A stretch of DNA of 64,000 nt from contig NZ_CP054139.1 in the NCBI RefSeq assembly GCF_013283875.1, positions 3,410,001-3,474,000 on the forward strand, in the 5' to 3' direction. The stretch is from Mucilaginibacter mali (lineage in GTDB: Bacteria > Bacteroidota > Bacteroidia > Sphingobacteriales > Sphingobacteriaceae). Below the pieces are notes generated by a model. That model saw only the letters and a program-made list of their open reading frames with translations, was not told the DNA's origin and searched no databases. Both the position numbers and the translations under genes were made by a program. Position 1 is the stretch's first letter; every line of letters begins with the position of its first letter. Positions 42,995 through 54,312 of the stretch are shown here, in pieces.

Positions 42995-43549
42995 TTACAG
43001 ATCGAAGCCATAAGCTACACGCAAGCCTACAAAGCCAAGAGAGCCGTCGTTAGAAAGATGCTCATAACGACCGCTTACTTCCCATGGTCCCGATGCATAG
43101 CCTAAGGCAGGAGATAGATCGAGCAGGGTTTTGCCATTTTTTGCCGTAGAGAACGCGGCGCCAACTTCAGCGCCAAAATACCAGCCCTCGGTAAAAAAAG
43201 CCTTGATACCGGCCTTAAGAGGCACCAGGTTTACGTCGGCCCCGGTTACAGTGGCGGTTGTGGTGCCAAATGGTGTTAAAATGCTCGATGTATAGGTTTT
43301 ACCAAAAAAGTGATAATAACCAGATGTAAGCGTGAACGCGAGATCGCTGCTCAAGCCGTACTGCAAGCGTGGCGTAATACCAATGCCGATGCTGGTAGCA
43401 TCGCCAAAATCGCCCAGGCCCTTATTGACTTCAAGGCCAATGCCTAGGCGCCATTGCCCGTCTTTAATGGCTTGCGCCTTAGCGTTAAGGCCCGATAAAA
43501 TTGCGGCCACAATAAATGCCGCTGCACTAAGTAATTTGATCTTTTTCAT
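42995..43549 (-). CDS. Small outer-membrane beta-barrel protein, paralog 3
   Basis: A 184-residue exported barrel protein (signal peptide to about residue 25, ending AKAQ). It shares WRLGIGLEVNKGLGDFGDAT, LAFTLTSGYYHFFGKTY, VPLKAGIKAFFTEGWYFGAE and the ending GFVGLRVAYGFDL with the other three. Its closest sibling is paralog 1, with the same GxxYxGAExGAA strand. No partner or known ligand. It ends with its own terminator at 42945, so the four genes are separately terminated rather than one operon. Confidence 0.88.
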   Translation of the reverse strand: MKKIKLLSAAAFIVAAILSGLNAKAQAIKDGQWRLGIGLEVNKGLGDFGDATSIGIGITPRLQYGLSSDLAFTLTSGYYHFFGKTYTSSILTPFGTTTATVTGADVNLVPLKAGIKAFFTEGWYFGAEVGAAFSTAKNGKTLLDLSPALGYASGPWEVSGRYEHLSNDGSLGFVGLRVAYGFDL

Positions 43550-43639
43550 GGTTGTAAGGATTTAGCGGTGAATAATGGGGTAATAACAGGGCTTAAGCCC
43601 ATATTGTTAGCAAAAGTTACATAAAAATTATTCCATACA

Positions 43640-43674
43640 AAAACCCCTCACGATTCGCATCGGGAGGGGTTTTT
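43640..43674 (-). terminator. Terminator after beta-barrel paralog 4
   Basis: AAAACCCCTC and GAGGGGTTTT arms; a near copy of the terminator at 42945, so it was probably duplicated with the gene. Confidence 0.8.
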
Positions 43675-43696
43675 ATTGATGGTTGTTTATTAGTGA

Positions 43697-44239
43697 TTAT
43701 AAACCAAAGCCATAGGCTATACGGGCACCAACCAAACCATAGTTATTGCTTTGGCCCGAGAAGTTTTCATAACGTACACCTACATCCCAGTGGGTATTGG
43801 CGTAACCTAAACCCGGAGACAGGATCAATTTGGTGCTGCCACCGCTGTTGGTTTCAAAACCGGGGCCACCTTCGGCACTAAAGTAAACGTTATCGGCAAA
43901 AAATGCTTTTAAACCTACTTTTAAAGGCACAATACCCAGCGAATTATATTTCACCCCGGTATTGCCAAACTCTTTCCCGAACATGTTGTAATAACCCGAG
44001 GTTAATGTCCAGGCCAGGCCTTTATCGGCGCCATATTGTAAACGTGCGGTACCGCCCAATTCAAAATTCGAAAAATTATGCGCATTACCGGTAGGCGCGC
44101 CTGCTTCTAAACCTATACCAAAACGCCATGGGCTGTTATCTTTACTTTGCGCTTTAACTTGTGTTGTTCCGAAGAAGATGGCAGCGGCTGCTATGGCTGA
44201 TGCCATTAATTTAGTTGACTTTTTCATTTTGTTTTTCAT
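43697..44239 (-). CDS. Small outer-membrane beta-barrel protein, paralog 4
   Basis: A 180-residue exported barrel protein (signal peptide to about residue 31, ending VKAQ). It starts WRFGIGLEAGAPTGNAHNFS and ends NNYGLVGARIAYGFGL; its closest sibling is paralog 2 (GVAGLRVAYGFGL). There are alternative starts at 44239 (MKNKMKKSTK) and 44227. I keep 44239. Upstream lies the 450-base gap to the RND operon, where no good -7 box is seen; CAAATACT at 44278 is a poor match. Confidence 0.88.
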   Translation of the reverse strand: MKNKMKKSTKLMASAIAAAAIFFGTTQVKAQSKDNSPWRFGIGLEAGAPTGNAHNFSNFELGGTARLQYGADKGLAWTLTSGYYNMFGKEFGNTGVKYNSLGIVPLKVGLKAFFADNVYFSAEGGPGFETNSGGSTKLILSPGLGYANTHWDVGVRYENFSGQSNNYGLVGARIAYGFGL

Positions 44240-44687
44240 GTTAGTGAACAATTTTTAGATTGTCGTTATGTCCACTTTTGCAAATACTTTGCCAAGCATG
44301 CCAAAAAAATTTTACCGGCCGGTTACCCTCCATGCCAATAACACTAAGTTAACATAGGCCACATTTGCGGTTAAATACTGAAAATCAAGCGACAATCACG
44401 CATAAAAACGCACCCCATTTTACTTTTATCATTTAAAAGTCAGGTTTGGGAGGGCGATTTATGGCACAAAAATTTGCTGCAAAGTTGTTCAGTATCGGCT
44501 GCAAAAACTGTACTGTATAGCGGAAGAATTGAACCGCTGATTTGTTTTGATTACATTGATTTCGCTGATGATTGCCGTAGTGCGATCAGCGAAATCAAAA
44601 AAATCATCTAAAAATCAGCGGTCAAAAAAAGCCATCCGTTCTCACGGATGGCTTCCTTATATAAACTGAATAATGGGGTATTCGTGG
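44240..44687. other. Gap between the barrel genes and the RND operon
   Basis: About 450 bases. It holds a long imperfect palindrome (44533-44622) with ACCGCTGATTT / AAATCAGCGGT outer arms and GATTTCGCTGAT / ATCAGCGAAATC inner arms, and the RND terminator at 44629. The rest shows no gene; the only small frame (MAQKFAAKLF, 19 codons) is not convincing. Confidence 0.6.
44629..44654 (-). terminator. Terminator of the RND efflux operon
   Basis: A perfect 11-bp stem AAGCCATCCGT / ACGGATGGCTT, with seven T on the minus-strand exit. Confidence 0.85.
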
Positions 44688-47600
44688 TTAGTGCAACAAG
44701 TCCTTGTCGGGCTTGTAGTTTTCGTGCAGTTCGGCCAGCTTCTTTTTGCCGTAGGCCGCTTTAGTGATGAGGTAGAACAGCACCGGCACTATAAATATAG
44801 CCAGCGATGTAGCACCTAACATCCCGCCAAATACAGTCCAGCCGATGGTTTTACGTGCCTCGGCACCCGCTCCTGACGCGAACAGCAGCGGTGCCACACC
44901 CAATATAAACGCCATCGACGTCATGATGATAGGCCTTAAACGCAGTTTCACTGCTTCAAGCGTGGCTGCTTCCAGTTCCATGCCCGCATCTACACGTTCC
45001 TTGGCAAACTCAACGATCAGGATGGCGTTCTTGGCGGCCAGACCGATTAGCGTAATTAAACCGATCTGCGCGTAAATATTATCCACCAGTTTAGGCATCA
45101 GCGTAAGCGCCAATATCGCACCGAACGCGCCCAACGGTACAGCTAACAGAACCGAGAACGGCACCGACCAGCTTTCGTAAAGCGCTGCTAAGAACAAAAA
45201 TACAAATCCGATGGATAAAGCAAAGATGTACACCGTCTTGGATCCGGAGAGCTTCTCTTCACGGCTCAAGCCAGAAAACTCGTAGCCGAAGCCCTGCGGC
45301 AGCGTTTGCGCCGCTACTTCCTCCAAAGCTTTTAACGCGTCGCCACTACTGTAGCCCTCTTTGGGGTTACCATCGATCTCGGCCGAGCGGAATAGGTTGT
45401 AGTGCGATATCAGCGGCGCGTTTTCGATCATTTTGTACGATGTCAGCGTGCTAAGCGGCACCATCGTACCCGATGAGTTACGTACAAAGTACTGCCCCAA
45501 ATTATCCATATTGGTGCGGTAATTAGTATCGGCCTGGGCCAGCACCCGGAAATTACGGCCGTAGATGGTAAAATCGTTAATATAGGCACTGCCCATGTAA
45601 GTTTGCAAGGCATTATTAACATCCGAGATCTGTACACCCAATCGTTTGGCCTTTTCCCTGTCGATGGTTAGCTGGTAAGCCGGGGTACGGGCGGTGAAGA
45701 ACGAAAACGCCTTACCTATTTCCGGTCGCTTATTGGCTGCGGCCACAAAGTTTTGCAGTACCCGTTCAAAGTTCTTGATATCGCCCCCTGCCTGCTTTTC
45801 TTCTAAAATAAAGGCAAAACCGGCCGTGGTACCCAAACCCGGGATTGCCGGCGGCGGGATCACCACCACATTTGCTTCTTTAAACTTACCCAATTTTTTT
45901 TGCAGGATAGGCACCAGTTGCAGCGATGTAAGCTTGCGTTTTTCCCATGGTTTCAACTGCACAAATATGGTAGCGCTGCTGGATTTGGTGGCGAAGCTCA
46001 CCACGTTCAAACCGCCCAATGCCGCGAAGTGATCTATCTCGGGCACCTTTTTCAGCGTGTCCATCATTTGGTTCAATATCGCTACGGTACGCTCGGTTGA
46101 CGATGCTTCGGGCAAATCGTAGGTGATGTAGATACGGCCCTCATCCTCGGTAGGGATAAAGCCCGTTGGCTTTTGCTTAAACAGCATAATGGTGCCAACA
46201 ACAATACACACCAGGATGATGATCACAAACTTAGAGTTTTGGATGCCCCGGTGCACGCCATTGCGGTATTTGCCGGTAACCCTATCGAACCAGGAGTTGA
46301 ACGCGAAGAAGAAATGATCAAGCCCTTTCGATTTTTGATCTAACTTATGTGGTTTTAATAATAAGGTACATAAAGCCGGGGTTAAAGATAAGGCCACAAA
46401 TGCCGATATCAGCACCGAAATAGCGATGGTGATAGCGAATTGCTGATACAAGCGGCCAACTATACCCGGGATGAAACCCACTGGTACAAATACCGCCGCT
46501 AAGATCAGCGCGATGGCGATAACCGGGGCCGAAATATCGCGCATGGCGTGCTGCGTAGCCTCTTTGGGCGACATGCCCTTTTCGTCCATATAATGCTGCA
46601 CGGCTTCCACCACCACAATGGCGTCATCCACCACAATACCTATCGCCAGTACAAAACCAAACAATGTAAGCGTATTAATGGTAAAATGCAGCGGGATAAA
46701 GAAGATGAACGTACCGATGATGGATACCGGGATAGCCAGCACCGGGATCAGCGTGGTGCGCCAGCTTTGCAGGAACAGGAATACCACCACAATTACCAGC
46801 ACCAGGGCGATAATTAGTGTTTCTACCACTTCATGCACCGATACCTTTACCACGGTGATCGCCTCGAACGGAACTACATAATCGATATCCGCAGGGAATG
46901 ATTTTTTCAGTTCCTTCATAGTGGCGTAAACGGCGTCGGCAGTTTCGATAGCGTTACTGTTTGGGGCCTGGTAAACCAGCAGATACGATGCGCGGTTACC
47001 ATCAACGTACGAGTTACCGGCATAGTTAAACTTACCCAGCTCTATACGGGCCACATCCTTTAAATGCACCACCGCGCCGGTATTTGGCTGCGTACGTACG
47101 ATCACGTTGCCAAACTCCTCGGGCTTGGCCAAACGGCCCTTTACGATTACTGAATATTCGAAGGTTTGGCCACGCTCCTGAGGTGTCGCTCCTACGGTAC
47201 CGGCGGCTACCTGCGCGTTTTGCTCGTTCAGGGCGGCGGTAACGTCGGCGGCGGTCATGCCCAGGGCGGCCAGTTTATCCGGCTTCAGCCAGATCCGCAT
47301 ACTGAAGTCATCGGCGCGCGATACCACGTCGCCCACACCTTTGGCGCGCAGCAAAGCATCCTTAATAAATACGTTGGCGTAGTTATCTATAAAAGTAACG
47401 TCGTGTGTTTTGTTAGGCGAGTACATGGCCACCAGCATCAGGATGCTGGGGTTCTTCTTACGTACGGTTAAACCCAAACGCTGCACTTCCTGCGGAAGGG
47501 TTGGCGTGGCAATGCCCACTCGGTTCTGAACATCAAGCGCGGCAATGTTAATGTCGGTGCCCACCTCAAAGTTGGCGGTCATGCTCAGCGCGCCGTTGTT

Positions 47601-47852
47601 GGTGCTGTTACTTTGCAGGTAGGTCATGCCCGGGGTACCGTTCACCTGTGTTTCAATAGGCGTGGCCACGGTTTGTTCAACCGTTAAGGCATCCGCGCCG
47701 GTGTAGTTGCCGGTTATGGTTACCGTGGGCGGTGTAATTTCGGGGTACTGCCCTACCGGTAAACTGGCTATAGCTAAAATACCCACAATCACGATCACTA
47801 TCGAAATTACGATGGCTGTAACGGGGCGTTTTATAAAGGTTTCTGCTATCAT
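44688..47852 (-). CDS. RND multidrug efflux transporter (HAE1/AcrB type)
   Basis: A 1054-residue inner-membrane proton/drug antiporter. MIAETFIKRPVTAIVISIVI is the family start. The membrane half-repeats contain GIVVDDAIVVVEAVQHYMDE (the proton-relay aspartates) and, in the second half, LIGLAAKNAILIVEFAKERV. Two large periplasmic loops (about residues 40-330 and 560-870) carry the pore and docking domains. It works as a trimer with the adaptor and TolC partners encoded just upstream. Substrates cannot be told. It is last in the operon, 30 bases after the adaptor. Confidence 0.96.
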   Translation of the reverse strand: MIAETFIKRPVTAIVISIVIVIVGILAIASLPVGQYPEITPPTVTITGNYTGADALTVEQTVATPIETQVNGTPGMTYLQSNSTNNGALSMTANFEVGTDINIAALDVQNRVGIATPTLPQEVQRLGLTVRKKNPSILMLVAMYSPNKTHDVTFIDNYANVFIKDALLRAKGVGDVVSRADDFSMRIWLKPDKLAALGMTAADVTAALNEQNAQVAAGTVGATPQERGQTFEYSVIVKGRLAKPEEFGNVIVRTQPNTGAVVHLKDVARIELGKFNYAGNSYVDGNRASYLLVYQAPNSNAIETADAVYATMKELKKSFPADIDYVVPFEAITVVKVSVHEVVETLIIALVLVIVVVFLFLQSWRTTLIPVLAIPVSIIGTFIFFIPLHFTINTLTLFGFVLAIGIVVDDAIVVVEAVQHYMDEKGMSPKEATQHAMRDISAPVIAIALILAAVFVPVGFIPGIVGRLYQQFAITIAISVLISAFVALSLTPALCTLLLKPHKLDQKSKGLDHFFFAFNSWFDRVTGKYRNGVHRGIQNSKFVIIILVCIVVGTIMLFKQKPTGFIPTEDEGRIYITYDLPEASSTERTVAILNQMMDTLKKVPEIDHFAALGGLNVVSFATKSSSATIFVQLKPWEKRKLTSLQLVPILQKKLGKFKEANVVVIPPPAIPGLGTTAGFAFILEEKQAGGDIKNFERVLQNFVAAANKRPEIGKAFSFFTARTPAYQLTIDREKAKRLGVQISDVNNALQTYMGSAYINDFTIYGRNFRVLAQADTNYRTNMDNLGQYFVRNSSGTMVPLSTLTSYKMIENAPLISHYNLFRSAEIDGNPKEGYSSGDALKALEEVAAQTLPQGFGYEFSGLSREEKLSGSKTVYIFALSIGFVFLFLAALYESWSVPFSVLLAVPLGAFGAILALTLMPKLVDNIYAQIGLITLIGLAAKNAILIVEFAKERVDAGMELEAATLEAVKLRLRPIIMTSMAFILGVAPLLFASGAGAEARKTIGWTVFGGMLGATSLAIFIVPVLFYLITKAAYGKKKLAELHENYKPDKDLLH

Positions 47853-47882
47853 TTATATCTCTTTTAAGATCCCTCTCTCAAT

Positions 47883-49061
47883 TTAATTTTTTTGTTTGGC
47901 GGGCGCGCCGGCGGCGGGTTTGATGGGACCAAGCGTTACCTTGCCACTATCGCGCAGCCGCTGGAAGCCCTCGGTAATTACCTTATCGCCTTGTTTTATA
48001 CCGCTCATGATCACCACGTTATCGTTCAACCGTGGACCTATCTTCACCTTTTTTTGCAGGGCGATGGTATCGCGCTCCATTTTGGTGGTATCGGGTTTGG
48101 CTTTCATGGTGGTATCCTTGGTTACAAACACAAAGAACTCGCCCATCTGCTCGGTAACGGCCTTGAACGGAATAATTATACGGTTACCCGATTTATTGTT
48201 CAGCACCTTTAACTGGGCGCTCATGCCATCGCGCAGCACATCGTTAGGGTTATCAAACTGCACACGTACTTTAATAGTGCCTGTTTGATTGTTCACGCCG
48301 CGGTCGATAGCTAAGATCCGGCCTGACTTATTATATAAGGAGTCGTTAGATAATTTCAGGCGGAAGGTACTGTCGGTAGGATGCTTTTGCAGATCGTAAA
48401 AACGGGCGATATCCTGCTCGTTCACTACCACGTCAACCGCTATCGGGTTCTCGGCCGATATGGTGTTCAGCAAGGTAGTACCCGGCGTAACCTGTGCGCC
48501 CAGTTTCACCTGCGAAATACCGATGCGGCCGCTGAACGGCGCTTTAATAATGGAGTAAGACAGATCGGTGCTTGCCGATACCAGCGCGGCTTTTGCTACC
48601 GCAACCTGGCTTTTAGCGGTCTCAAACGATGCCGCGGCATTATCTACCGTTTGACGGGCAACCGCATCAGCTTTTAACAGCATATTATAACGGTCGATAT
48701 CTTTTTGGGCCTTTACCAAATTGGCCTGGGCGCTACTTACGTTGGCCTGCGCCTGATCATAAGCTGCCTGGTATTTACGGCGGTCTATCTCGTATAGCGA
48801 TTGGCCTTTTTGCACCACGTCGCCATCCTTAACAAAAATATTGGTAATAAAACCTGCCACCTGGCTGCGCAGTTCAACACTGTTAACGGCAACTACGGTA
48901 CCCTGGTACTGGTCGTAATAAACGGCATTGCCCTGTTGGGCTTCAACTATGCTTACCGCTGTTGGGGGTGGCGGTGGGGCTTGCTGGTCGGTTTTGCTTT
49001 TGCATGATGAGATGGCTAATAAAGCTACCGGCGCAATTAAATATAGATATGTTCTTTTCAT
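47883..49061 (-). CDS. RND efflux periplasmic adaptor, lipoprotein
   Basis: A 392-residue membrane fusion protein. The lipobox LLAISSCKSK puts a lipid on cysteine 19 or so. In order: a beta-barrel/lipoyl half (VELRSQVAGFITNIFVKDGD), an alpha-helical hairpin (about residues 98-170, AYDQAQANVSSAQANLVKAQ), the second lipoyl half (SYSIIKAPFSGRIGISQVKL), then barrel and membrane-proximal domains. It links the RND pump with TolC. I start it at the ATG at 49061. It lies 26 bases after tolC and 30 before the pump gene. Confidence 0.95.
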   Translation of the reverse strand: MKRTYLYLIAPVALLAISSCKSKTDQQAPPPPPTAVSIVEAQQGNAVYYDQYQGTVVAVNSVELRSQVAGFITNIFVKDGDVVQKGQSLYEIDRRKYQAAYDQAQANVSSAQANLVKAQKDIDRYNMLLKADAVARQTVDNAAASFETAKSQVAVAKAALVSASTDLSYSIIKAPFSGRIGISQVKLGAQVTPGTTLLNTISAENPIAVDVVVNEQDIARFYDLQKHPTDSTFRLKLSNDSLYNKSGRILAIDRGVNNQTGTIKVRVQFDNPNDVLRDGMSAQLKVLNNKSGNRIIIPFKAVTEQMGEFFVFVTKDTTMKAKPDTTKMERDTIALQKKVKIGPRLNDNVVIMSGIKQGDKVITEGFQRLRDSGKVTLGPIKPAAGAPAKQKN

Positions 49062-49087
49062 AGATCGTATTGTCGGGGTGATAATTA

Positions 49088-50413
49088 TCATTTGTTAACA
49101 GTGGCAACGGTGCCCAATGCCTTTTGCAGGTCAACTTTGCTGCTCAGCACCTGGAACAGGGCGTTAAAGTAATTCAACTCGGCCGTGCGCAAATCTGATT
49201 GCGACACGATGACATCAAGGTAAGTTTTAATGCCCTCGCGGTATTGCAGGCTCACTACATTATATACATCACTGGCCAGGCTCACGTTTTGCTTAAGCAG
49301 TTGCCAGGTATTATAATTGCTTTTGTACGATGCCAGCGCCTGTACATATTGGGTATTGATCTGGTTGCGGCTGTTCACCAGGTCAAGGTCGGCCCTGTCT
49401 GTCTGTAACCTGGCCTTCGACAGGTTTTGCAGCCGCCGCTTACCGGTAAATATCGGGATGTTAAGTGATAACCCCACGTAAGCATTCGGGAACGACTGGT
49501 TGTACAAATTGCCAAGGCTATTACTGAAATAATTTAAATTATAAGCACCGTTGGCCGAGAGCGATGGCAGGAAGCCATATTTATAATAATCGATATTCAA
49601 AGCTGTAAGATTACGGCGGGCCTGTAACTGGCGGTATTCTATACGGTTGGTATAGTCCAGTATCTGATTGGTATCGATAATCGCCTCGCCCTCAAACCGG
49701 GTAGAATCGTAAGCCAGGGTTAGCGGGCGCTCGGCCGGCATACCCATCGTTTGCCTTAAATAGGCCGATTTACTTTTAATAGCCTCCTCGGTTTGCTTGC
49801 GGGTAGCCATCGAATTATTCAGGGCGATGGTAGCCTGTTTGTAATCGGTCTTATCAGCCACGCCGGCATCGTAACGGGCGCGGGCATCTTTCAGGCTGCG
49901 TTGCAGGCGAACAATGTCTTCCTTAATAATATCCAGCTGGCGCTGCGATAAAAGCACATCATAAAAAGCCTTGCTTACATCGGTAATTACGTTGATGGTG
50001 CTGCTGATGGTGTTATCCTTATAATACTCGCGCGAGTATTTGGATGCCTTTGATGCCAGGTTAACATCGTTATTATAAATAACCTGCGTAGCCTGTATAC
50101 CTATAATAGATACATTGCTGATGGATGAATTAGCAACGCCGTTGGCGGCCTGCGGGCTACCTTTAAAATAATGCGAGGCGCTATTGGCCGAATTAACCTG
50201 TGGCAACCAGGCGGCCATACTGATGCCGATATCGCGCTCGTTAATGGCCTCATCAATACCGGCCTGCCTTACGGCGGGTTGGTTTTGCAGGGCGTACTGG
50301 ATACATTGATTTAAATTTAACAGCGGGGGCAGGCTATCTTGCCTTACCTGGGCCAATAAACAGAACGGAAGTAGGAACAGGGGTACTATCGCAAAGCGAA
50401 ATTTGTTTTTCAT
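49088..50413 (-). CDS. TolC-family outer membrane efflux protein
   Basis: A 441-residue outer-membrane factor (signal peptide to about residue 22, ending LLAQ). LLNLNQCIQYALQNQPAVRQ is the first OEP repeat. Long helices contain TDVSKAFYDVLLSQRQLDII and DARARYDAGVADKTDYKQAT. The second repeat ends with YREGIKTYLDVIVSQSDLRT. It forms the outer channel of the tripartite pump. It is first of three genes (tolC-adaptor-pump). The 427-base upstream gap has a near-match -7 box AAACTTTG at 50460-50453. Confidence 0.95.
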   Translation of the reverse strand: MKNKFRFAIVPLFLLPFCLLAQVRQDSLPPLLNLNQCIQYALQNQPAVRQAGIDEAINERDIGISMAAWLPQVNSANSASHYFKGSPQAANGVANSSISNVSIIGIQATQVIYNNDVNLASKASKYSREYYKDNTISSTINVITDVSKAFYDVLLSQRQLDIIKEDIVRLQRSLKDARARYDAGVADKTDYKQATIALNNSMATRKQTEEAIKSKSAYLRQTMGMPAERPLTLAYDSTRFEGEAIIDTNQILDYTNRIEYRQLQARRNLTALNIDYYKYGFLPSLSANGAYNLNYFSNSLGNLYNQSFPNAYVGLSLNIPIFTGKRRLQNLSKARLQTDRADLDLVNSRNQINTQYVQALASYKSNYNTWQLLKQNVSLASDVYNVVSLQYREGIKTYLDVIVSQSDLRTAELNYFNALFQVLSSKVDLQKALGTVATVNK

Positions 50414-52046
<1,633 letters not shown>

Positions 52047-52060
52047 TTTTTTAAAGCATA

Positions 52061-52114
52061 ACGCGCAAGGATGGTCTTTTTAAACAAAAAGACTACCTTG
52101 CGCGTAGTTTTTTT
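52061..52114 (+). terminator. Terminator of the SPT gene
   Basis: A 21-bp stem with one mismatch (from ACGCGCAAGG to CCTTGCGCGT), followed by AGTTTTTTTA. The next genes therefore need their own promoter or readthrough. Confidence 0.8.
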
Positions 52115-52169
52115 ATAGTGTTACCGTAAACCATTATCAAACCTGTATCAATTATAAAATCCCCTGTTT

Positions 52170-53288
52170 GTGAAAAAGATAGTTTCCGTAAGTTCTAAAA
52201 AGGATTTAGCCGCGTTTATTGATTTCCCGCACGACCTGTATAAGGACGACCCTTACTACGTGCCCGAACTTTTCATCGCGCAGCGCGATCTGCTGACAAA
52301 GCACCCTTTTCATAAACACAACCAGGTACAGTGCTTTTTAGCTTATAATGGCGATAAGATAGTTGGCCGCATTGCTGCTATACTTAACAACGCCCACAAC
52401 AGCTATAATAAGGTTAACGATGGCTTTTTCGGATTTTTTGATTGTGTGAACGATACCGAAGTGTCAACCATGCTGTTTGATATCGCCACCAAATGGCTGA
52501 AAGGCAAAGGCGTTACCGGCAAACTATTAGGCCCCGTAAATTTTTCGACTAATGAACCATGTGGTTTACTGGTGGAAGGATTTGACAGCTCGCCTTTCCT
52601 GATGCAGACTTATAACTATCCTTATTATGCGCAACTGATAGAGAACTTCGGTTTGCAGAAGGATGTGGACCTGATTGCCTGGCATTGGGATGGGCAAGCT
52701 TATGATGACCGGTCAGTGCGTCTGCTCGACTCGCTACAGGAGCGCTTAAAGCGAAATAATATCATCATCCGCAAGGTTGATCTAAAGAAGTTTAAGGAAG
52801 AAACCATTAAGCTTCGCGAGGTGTACAACTCAGCCTGGGACCAGAATACCGGCTTTGTACCACTTACCGATGATGAGTTTGATTATTTAGCAAAAGACCT
52901 GAAACTGATCCTTGATCCCGACTTTGCCCTTGTGGCCGAGCAAAACGGCAAGATAGTGGCCTTTGGTTTGGCCCTGCCCAACTATAACGAGATCTTTAAA
53001 AAGATAAAGCGAGGCCGCCTGTTGCCTACCGGCATTTTTAAACTGCTGTTTGGCAAAAAAGACATCCAAAGCATCCGCATATATGCCCTTGGTGTAATTG
53101 ACGGCTATCGCAAAATGGGTATCGAAGCTTGTTTGTATGGTACCATTATTAAGGAGTACAAGCAAAAAGGCTACAAACATGCCGAAGCCGGCTGGACGCT
53201 GGAAAACAACACCATGATCAACGAGGCGATAAAAGCCATTAAGGGCGATCCATATAAAAAATACAGGTTATACCAGAAACAGATATGA
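52170..53288 (+). CDS. GNAT-like acyltransferase, candidate ceramide synthase
   Basis: A 372-residue cytoplasmic protein that starts with GTG. The C-terminal half (about residues 200-372) has a GNAT-like fold: FALVAEQNGKIVAFGLALPN, then SIRIYALGVIDGYRKMGIEA and AEAGWTLENNTMINEAIKAI, where the acyl-CoA-binding loop is changed (RKMGIEA instead of RGKGIG). The N-terminal half has DDPYYVPELFIAQRDLLTKH and FLAYNGDKIVGRIAAILNNA, a second GNAT-like lobe. Bacterial ceramide synthases known from other phyla are GNAT-like, and the gene sits between SPT and a reductase; so N-acylation of the sphingoid base is plausible but unproved. It overlaps the next gene by four bases (ATGA). Confidence 0.75.
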   Translation: MKKIVSVSSKKDLAAFIDFPHDLYKDDPYYVPELFIAQRDLLTKHPFHKHNQVQCFLAYNGDKIVGRIAAILNNAHNSYNKVNDGFFGFFDCVNDTEVSTMLFDIATKWLKGKGVTGKLLGPVNFSTNEPCGLLVEGFDSSPFLMQTYNYPYYAQLIENFGLQKDVDLIAWHWDGQAYDDRSVRLLDSLQERLKRNNIIIRKVDLKKFKEETIKLREVYNSAWDQNTGFVPLTDDEFDYLAKDLKLILDPDFALVAEQNGKIVAFGLALPNYNEIFKKIKRGRLLPTGIFKLLFGKKDIQSIRIYALGVIDGYRKMGIEACLYGTIIKEYKQKGYKHAEAGWTLENNTMINEAIKAIKGDPYKKYRLYQKQI

Positions 53289-54268
53289 GGGAACGGGTTT
53301 TAATAACAGGTGCAAGTGGTTTTGTGGGATATCATTTGGTAGAGGAGGCACTGAAAAACAACCTGGAAGTTTACGCGGCAGTACGCAAAAGCAGCAAAAC
53401 AGATCACCTGAAAAAGCTGAACATTAAACTTACCTACCCCGATTTTAAAAATGTAGCATCCTTAAAAAAGGATTTTGAAGCAAACCAGTATCATTATGTG
53501 ATACATGCCGCCGGTGTTACCCGTGCCAAAAACCAGCAAGCCTACAACGCGGTGAATGTTGATTATACCGTTAACCTGGCTAAAGCCGCCGCCGCATCGC
53601 CACACTTCAAAAAATTTGTTTTTATCAGCAGCCTGGCCGCTTTGGGACCATTGCACACGCTTACGGGTATTATTAATGATAATAGCATCCCGCACCCGGT
53701 AACATCGTACGGCAAAAGCAAAATGATAGCCGAACAAGCCATTAAAACAATACCGGGTTTAAATTGTACCATACTACGCCCCACCGGTGTATACGGCCCG
53801 CGCGATAAGGATATATACATAGCATTGAAGCAATTTTCTAAAAGTTTTGAAGCCTATATAGGCCATGCCCCTCAAAAACTGAGCTTTATTTATGTAAAAG
53901 ATCTGGCAGCGGCAAGTGTAAAAGCCTTATATAGCGGTAAAAACAAAGCTTATAACCTAAGCGATGGTAATTTTTATGATAGATACGAACTTGCTGATAT
54001 AACAAAGGATATATTGCGCGTTAAAACCTACAAATTTCATCTGCCGGTCAACTTTGTAAAAATTATTGCATCCATGGCCGAAATTATTGGTTCTTTGCGC
54101 GGACGTACCCCTGTATTAAACCGTGAAAAGCTGCATGAGCTAATGGCCGCCAACTGGTATTGCAGTATTGAGGAAGCCCGGCACGATATGGGCTTTTACC
54201 CGCAATACGATTTAAAGGCCGGACTAACTGAAACCTTAAACTGGTATAAAGCTAATAAGTGGCTTTAA
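53285..54268 (+). CDS. Extended SDR oxidoreductase, candidate sphingoid/ceramide reductase
   Basis: A 327-residue NAD(P)-dependent extended short-chain dehydrogenase. VLITGASGFVGYHLVEEALK is the Rossmann GxxGxxG motif. VIHAAGVTRAKNQQAYNAVN is the co-substrate helix, and FVFISSLAALG with TSYGKSKMIAEQ the catalytic S and YxxxK. ILRPTGVYGPRD follows, typical for epimerase-like members. The ATGA overlap with the GNAT-like gene couples their translation. Reduction of the 3-keto group, before or after N-acylation, is the likely job by context. Sugar epimerases have a similar fold, so the substrate remains inference. Confidence 0.8.
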   Translation: MRERVLITGASGFVGYHLVEEALKNNLEVYAAVRKSSKTDHLKKLNIKLTYPDFKNVASLKKDFEANQYHYVIHAAGVTRAKNQQAYNAVNVDYTVNLAKAAAASPHFKKFVFISSLAALGPLHTLTGIINDNSIPHPVTSYGKSKMIAEQAIKTIPGLNCTILRPTGVYGPRDKDIYIALKQFSKSFEAYIGHAPQKLSFIYVKDLAAASVKALYSGKNKAYNLSDGNFYDRYELADITKDILRVKTYKFHLPVNFVKIIASMAEIIGSLRGRTPVLNREKLHELMAANWYCSIEEARHDMGFYPQYDLKAGLTETLNWYKANKWL

Positions 54269-54312
54269 AACTTTTTGTACTTTATATTTATACTGAAAAA
54301 TAGACTCGAAAA

